DNA of 64,000 bases from Anomaloglossus baeobatrachus (lineage: Eukaryota; Chordata; Amphibia; Anura; Aromobatidae): NCBI RefSeq assembly GCF_048569485.1, contig NC_134358.1, forward strand, positions 246,816,337 to 246,880,336. Reading direction: 5' to 3'. The position numbers were made by a program, and so were the translations under genes. This document shows, one piece after another, positions 56,728 to 64,000 of the stretch. Each line of letters begins with the position of its first letter. The stretch's first letter is position 1. Below the pieces are notes generated by a model, which was given only the letters and a program-made list of their open reading frames with translations, searched no databases and had not been told where the DNA came from.

Positions 56728-58640
56728 CATCTCTGCTGGCAGTGCCGGTCACCGGGAGGATTCAGCGATCATCGGATGGAATAGCGGCAGGAGACAGAGT
56801 GCTGGAGGGATCGCGGGGACCGGTAAGTGTTATGGCAATGTTTATTAACTGTATGTGTACATTTATAATGCATTTTTATGTGTTTGTGATTGCCTCCCAT
56901 TATAGCCTATTGGTTCGAGTTCGGTTCGTCGAACGTTCGACGAACCGAACTCGAACGGGACCTCGGCTCGGCGAACCGACCTCGAGCCGAACCGCGACCG
57001 GTTCGCTCATCTCTAGTCCGGAGTAGGTGTTGAGTGCTGGTGTACCTAGAATGGGAAACCCCCCTTGCTTCCAGGCATAGCATCACCCCCAGTAAGGAGG
57101 GCAATGTTACTGTCCACTGGGGTGCCACACCCACCACATGCGGTTTAAGTAGTAATCATGTGACCACTCATTTATATGCGATTTGCACACTTACAGTCAC
57201 ATGCCAATAAACTGCACTTCATAATTATCTCAATATTCAGTGGAAAACTACAGTCCCTGCTTCATCGCAAATCGCAAATTTGTGGTCATGTGGTAACTGA
57301 CAACCAGCAAGCGAAGCTGAATCCTTAGGGTGGAAACACATCTATGCGAGTAAAATCGGTCCGACTGGGCTGAAAAAAACTCGGCTGATTTTAGTTCACG
57401 TTAGGTGCGAGTGCAACGCAAGTGCGATGCTATTTCTGAATAAATTAATGATTTTACTAGCGTGTGTAATGCGTGTGTAATGCGTGTGTAATGCATATTT
57501 TTTACTATGTCATCTGCCATTCAGCGCTGCTACATGGCCGCTGACAGCAGACACAGACAGCCATGTAGCAGAGCTGAATGGCAGATGACAGCAGACACAG
57601 ACAGAGCCGCACAATCAGAATGAACTCGTGTGAACTTAACCCGACTTCATTGTCATGCTGCGGCTCTGTCTGTGCCGCGTCCTGATTAGCGGTCACCAGT
57701 GAAGGGCTCACCGGTGACTACTAATCCCCCGAGTGACTGAAGTTAGCAGCCCTCTCTCATACTCACCGATCCCCGGCGCCGCGCTGCACGGCATTCACAC
57801 TGCTCCGGCGGCTTTTACTATTTTGAAAAAGCCGGCCGCTCATTAAACAATCTCGTATTCCCTGCTTTCCCCGCCCACAGGCGCCTATGATTGGTTGCAG
57901 TGAGACACCCCCCCACGCTGAGTGACAGGTGTCTCACTGCACCCAATCACAGCAGCCGGTGGGCGGGTCTGTACTGTGCAGTGAAATAAATAAATAAATA
58001 ATTTTAAAAAATGGCGTGCGGTCCCCCCCAATTTTAATACCAGCCAGATAAAGCCATACGGCTGAAGGCTGGTATTCTCAGGATGGGGAGCTCCACGTTA
58101 TGGGGAGCCCCCCAGCCTAACAATATCAGCCAGCAGCCGCCCAGAATTGCCGCATACATTATATGCGACAGTTCTGGGACTGTACTCGGCTCTTCCCGAT
58201 TTGCCCTGGTGCGTTGGCAAATCGGGGTAATAAGGAGTTAATGGCAGCCCATAGCTGCCACTAAATCCTAGATTAATCATGTCAGGCGTCTATGAGACAC
58301 CCTCCATGATTAATCTGTAAATTACAGTAAATAAACACACACACATGAAAAAATCCTTTATTAGAAATAAAAAACACAAACACATTCCCTCATTACCAAT
58401 TTAATAAGCCCCAAAAAGCCCTCCATGTCCGGCGTAATCCACGGACCTCCAGCGTCGCTTCCAGCATGAAGGTGACAGGAGCTGCAGAAGACACCGCCGC
58501 TTCGGTCACCTCCAAGCAGCAACTGAGGTGAGGAGCGCGATCGGCTGAGCTGTCACTGTTGGAGGATCCAGCGGTGGCCGCGATTAACCTCAGTGACAGC
58601 TCAGCTGATCGCGCTACTCACCTCAGTTGCTGCTTGGAGG
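56728..58640. repeat. Tandem duplication, copy 1 (1,913 bp)
   Basis: The sequence recurs at 58641-60553 with an offset of exactly 1,913 bases. It includes the hAT-3 right end, its TSD, about 300 bp of flank and the first half of the Harbinger-like foldback element. One difference noticed is G at 57965 against A at 59878. The junction lies between GCTTGGAGG and CATCTCTGCTGG at about 58640/58641. Confidence 0.95.
57024..57327. other. Flank between hAT-3 and the foldback element
   Basis: Begins with the continuation of the LTR-like remnant (to about 57140), then unremarkable sequence. It is duplicated at 58937-59240. No gene. Confidence 0.5.
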
Positions 58641-60553
58641 CATCTCTGCTGGCAGTGCCGGTCACCGGGAGGATTCAGCGATCATCGGATGGAATAGCGG
58701 CAGGAGACAGAGTGCTGGAGGGATCGCGGGGACCGGTAAGTGTTATGGCAATGTTTATTAACTGTATGTGTACATTTATAATGCATTTTTATGTGTTTGT
58801 GATTGCCTCCCATTATAGCCTATTGGTTCGAGTTCGGTTCGTCGAACGTTCGACGAACCGAACTCGAACGGGACCTCGGCTCGGCGAACCGACCTCGAGC
58901 CGAACCGCGACCGGTTCGCTCATCTCTAGTCCGGAGTAGGTGTTGAGTGCTGGTGTACCTAGAATGGGAAACCCCCCTTGCTTCCAGGCATAGCATCACC
59001 CCCAGTAAGGAGGGCAATGTTACTGTCCACTGGGGTGCCACACCCACCACATGCGGTTTAAGTAGTAATCATGTGACCACTCATTTATATGCGATTTGCA
59101 CACTTACAGTCACATGCCAATAAACTGCACTTCATAATTATCTCAATATTCAGTGGAAAACTACAGTCCCTGCTTCATCGCAAATCGCAAATTTGTGGTC
59201 ATGTGGTAACTGACAACCAGCAAGCGAAGCTGAATCCTTAGGGTGGAAACACATCTATGCGAGTAAAATCGGTCCGACTGGGCTGAAAAAAACTCGGCTG
59301 ATTTTAGTTCACGTTAGGTGCGAGTGCAACGCAAGTGCGATGCTATTTCTGAATAAATTAATGATTTTACTAGCGTGTGTAATGCGTGTGTAATGCGTGT
59401 GTAATGCATATTTTTTACTATGTCATCTGCCATTCAGCGCTGCTACATGGCCGCTGACAGCAGACACAGACAGCCATGTAGCAGAGCTGAATGGCAGATG
59501 ACAGCAGACACAGACAGAGCCGCACAATCAGAATGAACTCGTGTGAACTTAACCCGACTTCATTGTCATGCTGCGGCTCTGTCTGTGCCGCGTCCTGATT
59601 AGCGGTCACCAGTGAAGGGCTCACCGGTGACTACTAATCCCCCGAGTGACTGAAGTTAGCAGCCCTCTCTCATACTCACCGATCCCCGGCGCCGCGCTGC
59701 ACGGCATTCACACTGCTCCGGCGGCTTTTACTATTTTGAAAAAGCCGGCCGCTCATTAAACAATCTCGTATTCCCTGCTTTCCCCGCCCACAGGCGCCTA
59801 TGATTGGTTGCAGTGAGACACCCCCCCACGCTGAGTGACAGGTGTCTCACTGCACCCAATCACAGCAGCCGGTGGGCAGGTCTGTACTGTGCAGTGAAAT
59901 AAATAAATAAATAATTTTAAAAAATGGCGTGCGGTCCCCCCCAATTTTAATACCAGCCAGATAAAGCCATACGGCTGAAGGCTGGTATTCTCAGGATGGG
60001 GAGCTCCACGTTATGGGGAGCCCCCCAGCCTAACAATATCAGCCAGCAGCCGCCCAGAATTGCCGCATACATTATATGCGACAGTTCTGGGACTGTACTC
60101 GGCTCTTCCCGATTTGCCCTGGTGCGTTGGCAAATCGGGGTAATAAGGAGTTAATGGCAGCCCATAGCTGCCACTAAATCCTAGATTAATCATGTCAGGC
60201 GTCTATGAGACACCCTCCATGATTAATCTGTAAATTACAGTAAATAAACACACACACATGAAAAAATCCTTTATTAGAAATAAAAAACACAAACACATTC
60301 CCTCATTACCAATTTAATAAGCCCCAAAAAGCCCTCCATGTCCGGCGTAATCCACGGACCTCCAGCGTCGCTTCCAGCATGAAGGTGACAGGAGCTGCAG
60401 AAGACACCGCCGCTTCGGTCACCTCCAAGCAGCAACTGAGGTGAGGAGCGCGATCGGCTGAGCTGTCACTGTTGGAGGATCCAGCGGTGGCCGCGATTAA
60501 CCTCAGTGACAGCTCAGCTGATCGCGCTACTCACCTCAGTTGCTGCTTGGAGG
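58641..60553. repeat. Tandem duplication, copy 2 (1,913 bp)
   Basis: Nearly identical to copy 1. Here the foldback element continues past the end of the duplicated unit and is complete. It also carries a second copy of the hAT-3 right end (to 58928) and of GTCCGGAG (58929-58936). Confidence 0.95.
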
Positions 60554-61745
60554 TGACCGGAGCGGCGGTGTCTTCTGCAGCTCCTGTCACCTTCATGCTG
60601 GAAGCGACGCTGGAGGTCCGTGGAGTACGCCGGATATGGAGGGCTTTTTGGGGCTTATTAAATTGGTAATGAGGGAATGTGTTTGTGTTTTTTATTTCTA
60701 ATAAAGGATTTTTTCATGTGTGTGTGTTTATTTACTGTAATTTACAGATTAATCATGGAGGGTGTCTCATAGATGCCTGACATGATTAATCTAGGATTTA
60801 GTGGCAGCTATGGGCTGCCATTAACTCCTTATTACCCCGATTTGCCAACGCACCAGGGCAAATCGGGAAGAGCCGGGTACAGTCCCAGAACTGTCGCATA
60901 TAATGTATGCGGCAAATCTGGGCGGCTGCTGGCTGATATTGTTAGGCTGGGGGGCTCCCCATAACGTGGGGCTCCCCATCCTGAGAATACCAGCCTTCAG
61001 CCGTATGGCTTTATCTGGCTGGTATTAAAATTGGGGGGGACCGCACGCCATTTTTTTTAATTATTTATTTATTTATTTCACTGCACAGTATAGACCCGCC
61101 CACCGGCTGCTGTGATTGGGTGCAGTGAGACACCTGTCACTCAGCGTGGGGGCGTGTCTCACTGCAACCAATCATAGGCGCCTGTGGGCGGGGAAAGCAG
61201 GGAATACGAGATTGTTTAATGAGCGGCCGGCTTTTTCAAAATAGTAAAAGCCGCCGGAGCAGTGTGAACGCCGTGCAGCGCGGCGCCGGGGATCGGTGAG
61301 TATGAGAGAGGGCTGCTAACTTCAGTCACTCGGGGGATTAGTGGTCACCGGTGAGCCCTTCACTGGTGACCGCTAATCAGGACGTGGCACAAACAGAGCC
61401 GCAGCATGACAATGAAGTCGGGGGAAGTTAACCCGAGTTCATTCTGATTGTGCGGCTCTGTCTGTGTCTGCTGTCATCTGCCATTCAGCTCTGCTACATG
61501 GCTGTCTGTGTCTGCTGTCAGCGGCCATGTAGCAGCGCTGAATGGCAGATGACATAGTAAAAAATACGCATTACACACGCATTACACACGCATTACACAC
61601 GCATTACACACGCTAGTAAAATCATTAATTTATTCAGAAATAGCATTGCACTTGCGATGCACTCGCACCTAACGTGAACTAAAATCAGCCGAGTTTTTTT
61701 CAGCCCAGTCGGACCGATTTTACTCGCATAGATGTGTTTCCACCC
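59241..61745. mobile_element. Harbinger-like foldback element, complete
   Basis: Two arms of about 1.2 kb in opposite orientation around a centre near 60490. The outer ends, GGGTGGAAACACATCTATGC and its complement, are flanked by TTA (59238-59240 and 61746-61748), the 3-bp TSD expected of PIF/Harbinger. No transposase is present. The 2.5-kb length is large for a MITE. A half copy with the same left end begins at 57328 in duplication copy 1. Confidence 0.82.
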
Positions 61746-61748
61746 TTA

Positions 61749-62295
61749 CTGTGAGTATATTACATGCTGTTAGCATTGGGCATACTACCGTGCTTAATTT
61801 TATAATTAAGGGTCTGGCCAGGTTTGTGATGAAAGCCTGCAAAACACTCTAGATGACTATAGACTTTTGAATTCTTACAGTGTGTACACTGCACACTATT
61901 TGGATTCTTCTATGCTGGCAGCATAAGTGGCCGGTCATGTGAGCTCAACAATGTGATTTGCATACCTCTAACCACATTCCGACTAGACGTTTCCGGCCTC
62001 ACTCAATTCACTTGTATCGTGTGAGATCAGGCATGTCTAGTCGGCAAATAACTGTATGTATGCAAGTTGCATGGTTTCATGACCTTCCACTCTCACTGCC
62101 AGCACTAGACAATTCTGACAGCATGCAGTGTGTGCGCTGTGAGGTTTCAGAAGTCTGCAGTCACATAGAGTGAGTGCAGACTTACATAAAAAAGTAGATA
62201 ACGCCTTTAAAAACATTGTAATAATTAACTCGTTAGACAGCACAATACTTTATTACCATAGCCGTGTATAACATAATCTTACAAATTGTTACATG
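61749..62295. other. No gene or recognisable element seen
   Basis: AT-rich sequence with only short unsupported frames. Confidence 0.55.
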
Positions 62296-62848
62296 TGTGG
62301 TGCCCCTGAGGCTTCAGGCACCACAGGGTACTGCACCTGATTTTAGGTGCTATGCTCATCCCAGATTCCTAGGTGACCAGTGCCGATTCCACACAACACC
62401 ACAAAGTACACACAGCAGACTTCCCTCCCCAATGGGGACTGAGACCAGGTTTGGGTCACAAAGGGGGTCACCACAGTGGTTGGGTCTATACGGTGCCACC
62501 ACACTTAGGGACTCCCGGTTCGCTGGATCCCAGAGTCAGGATCAGGGAGGAGGAGTCACTGGGGAGTGGGAGGAGCCAAAGAAGAGTTAGTGACAGTTGG
62601 AGCAGAGGGAGTCAGGAGGGACTTCAGACGAGAGAAGAGCTCACCTAGTGACGTTGGTGGGACATAGGAGTTACGGTTGCCGATGGAATATGGTGTCAAT
62701 TTCCCTGGGACCGGCGCAGTCGTGGTGTAGAGCTCTAGGTTAGGGGATGCTTCAAGCTCGCCTAATCTACCGGGAGAGAAGATTTCACGTTTCTTCACCC
62801 ACCACAGTGTCAGGGGCAAAGCAGCTTATAGAGCCTGTGAATTGAGAC
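62296..62848 (+). repeat. Gypsy-type LTR fragment, fossil
   Basis: Begins TGTGGTGCCCCTGAGG with an inner palindrome to GGCACCACAGGG, and continues with blocks typical of Gypsy LTRs (CCCCAATGGGGACTGAG, GGATCCCAGAGTCAGG). It stops at a MITE insertion at 62852. No internal region is seen. Confidence 0.5.
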
Positions 62849-62851
62849 TTA

Positions 62852-63433
62852 GGCGGGCTTTGCACGTTGCGACATCGCAAGCCGATACTGCGATGTCACA
62901 CGCGATAGTCCCCGCCCCCGTTGCAGGTACGATATCGTGTGATAGCTGGCGTAGCGAAAATTATCGCTACGCCAGCTTCACATGCACTCACCTGCCCTGC
63001 GACTGTCGCTCTGGCCAGCGACCCGCCTCCTTCCTAAGGGGGCGGGTCATGCGGCGTCATAGCGACGTCACACGGCAGGCGGCCAATAGCGGTGGAGGGG
63101 CGGAGATGAGCAGGATGTAAACATCCCGCCCATCTCCGTCCTTCCGCATAGCCGCCGGCGGCAGGTAAGGAGATGTTCCTCGCTCCTGCGGCTTCACACA
63201 CAGCGATGTGTGCTGCCGCAAGAATGAGGAACAACAGCGTACCTGTCGCGGCACCTGCATTATGGAAATGTCGGTGAATGCAACGATGACACGATAACGA
63301 CGTTTTTGCGCTCGTTCATCGTATCATCTAGCATTTACACAGTACGATGTCGAAAGTGACGCCGGATGTGCGTCACTTTCGATTTGACCACACCAACATC
63401 GCACATGTGATGTCGCAACGTGCAAAGCCGCCC
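62852..63433. mobile_element. Harbinger-like MITE 1
   Basis: The ends GGCGGGCTTTGCACGTTGCG and their complement near 63414-63433 are flanked by TTA (62849-62851 and 63434-63436). The inner part is GC-rich and includes GGAGGGGCGGAGATGAGC. No coding sequence. At 582 bp it is a normal MITE length. Confidence 0.85.
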
Positions 63434-63436
63434 TTA

Positions 63437-64000
63437 GGGGTACTTTACACGTTGCGACATCGCTAGCATCGGCTAGCGATGCCGAGCGCGATAGTACCCG
63501 CCCTGTTGCACATGGGATATGTGGTGATTGCTGCCATAGCGAACATTATCGCTACGGCAGCTTCACACGCACATACCTGCTCGGCAACGTCGCTGTGACT
63601 GCTGAAATATCCCACCTTCAAGGGGGAGGTGCGTTCGGCGTCACAGTGACGTCACCGCGACGTCACTAATCGGCCGCCCAATAGAGGCGGAGGGGCGGAG
63701 ATGAGCGGGACATAACATCCCGCCCACCTTCTCCCTTCCGCTTTGCTGTCGGGACACAGGTAAGGAGATGTTTGTCGCTCCTGCAGGTTTACACACAGTG
63801 ATATGTGGAGCTGCAGGAACGACAAACAACATCGTACCTGCGGTCCACCCGACATTATGGAAATCAACGACGCTACACAGATCAATGATTTTCGATGCTT
63901 TTGCGATCGTTTATCGTCGCATCTAGGATTTACACGTTTCGATGTCGCTACCGGATGTGCGTCACTAACGACGTGACCCCGATGATATTTCGGAAGTGAT
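63437..64000. mobile_element. Harbinger-like MITE 2, cut by the window edge
   Basis: Starts GGGGTACTTTACACGTTGCG directly after the TTA that closes MITE 1, and follows the same order of blocks (TATCGCTACG, GGAGGGGCGGAGATGAGC, GGTAAGGAGATGTT, GGATGTGCGTCAC) with many differences. It is a related family. Its right end lies outside the window. Confidence 0.82.

Larger units (their letters stand above)
30924..57015 (+). mobile_element. hAT-3: outer hAT transposon holding the whole nest
   Basis: Left end TAGAGATGAG at 30924 and right end CTCATCTCTA at 57015, with an exact 8-bp TSD, GTCCGGAG (30916-30923 and 57016-57023). The left terminal region is the reverse complement of the hAT-1 right end (GTTCTAGATCGAACTAGAAC is shared), and the right region is the complement of the hAT-1 left end (GACCGGTTCG). 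It is therefore the same end family in the opposite direction. Once the inner Charlie-like element is set aside, only about 6.5 kb is its own DNA. No transposase of its own is visible, so it is probably non-autonomous. Strand is assigned arbitrarily. Confidence 0.92.

Noticed and set aside
57505-60193. Pairs of identical short frames 1,913 bases apart
   Set aside because: They reflect the tandem duplication and lie in foldback DNA that shows no coding pattern.

Overview
The window looks like an intergenic, transposon-dense stretch of a large vertebrate genome, most likely an anuran amphibian. That is an inference from the mix of families: Tc1/mariner elements with familiar frog-type ends, several hAT families with 8-bp target-site duplications (TSDs), a TTAA-flanked piggyBac-like element, PIF/Harbinger-like miniature inverted-repeat elements (MITEs), an L1-clade LINE, a probable Penelope-like insertion and Ty3/Gypsy fossils. 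I found no host protein-coding gene, no tRNA or rRNA gene and no CRISPR array. Nearly all recognisable coding sequence is transposon-derived.

Layout. 1-1355: end of a Ty3/Gypsy fossil (RT, RNase H, 3' LTR). 1499-2434: an internally deleted Tc1 copy. 2462-5532: a nearly complete Tc1 copy, split by a 1.4-kb retroposed insertion (3570-4969) with a 16-bp TSD and 0.4-kb inverted arms. 5568-6689: a solo Gypsy-type LTR. 6872-7390: a hairpin MITE. 7391-9925: mostly featureless. 9930-11388: rearranged hAT pieces. 11391-16767: a second Gypsy fossil, interrupted by an L1 (16768-about 21355). 21805-22408: a Tc1 3' end. 23442-29416: a full-length but decayed hAT (here hAT-1).

The centrepiece is 30924-57015, a nest of DNA transposons whose four junction sets can each be read from exact TSDs. 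The outer hAT (hAT-3, TSD GTCCGGAG) contains a Charlie-like hAT (34654-54186, TSD TTCTAGAC). That element in turn contains hAT-2 (35452-44088, TSD CAACTTAC) and a piggyBac-like element (44287-48868, TSD TTAA). hAT-2 keeps an uninterrupted transposase of about 1,114 codons with every hAT signature residue. The Charlie-like transposase is split by the two insertions, yet its three parts stay in one frame (1,836 nt in total), so both insertions look recent.

56728-60553 is a nearly identical 1,913-bp tandem duplication carrying the hAT-3 right end and half of a 2.5-kb foldback Harbinger-like element (59241-61745). The window ends in an LTR-like fragment (62296-62848) and two adjacent Harbinger-like MITEs (62852-63433 and 63437 to the edge).

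Tandem arrays are unusually prominent inside the transposons: 118-bp units with a 354-bp higher-order period and 188-bp units in hAT-2, 133- and about 231-bp units in hAT-1, about 395-bp units and a 21-bp minisatellite in the piggyBac-like element, a 1.9-kb dinucleotide/trinucleotide block in the Charlie-like element and a 0.9-kb pyrimidine array in hAT-3. All element identities rest on reading terminal repeats, TSDs and protein motifs by eye; no database search was possible.
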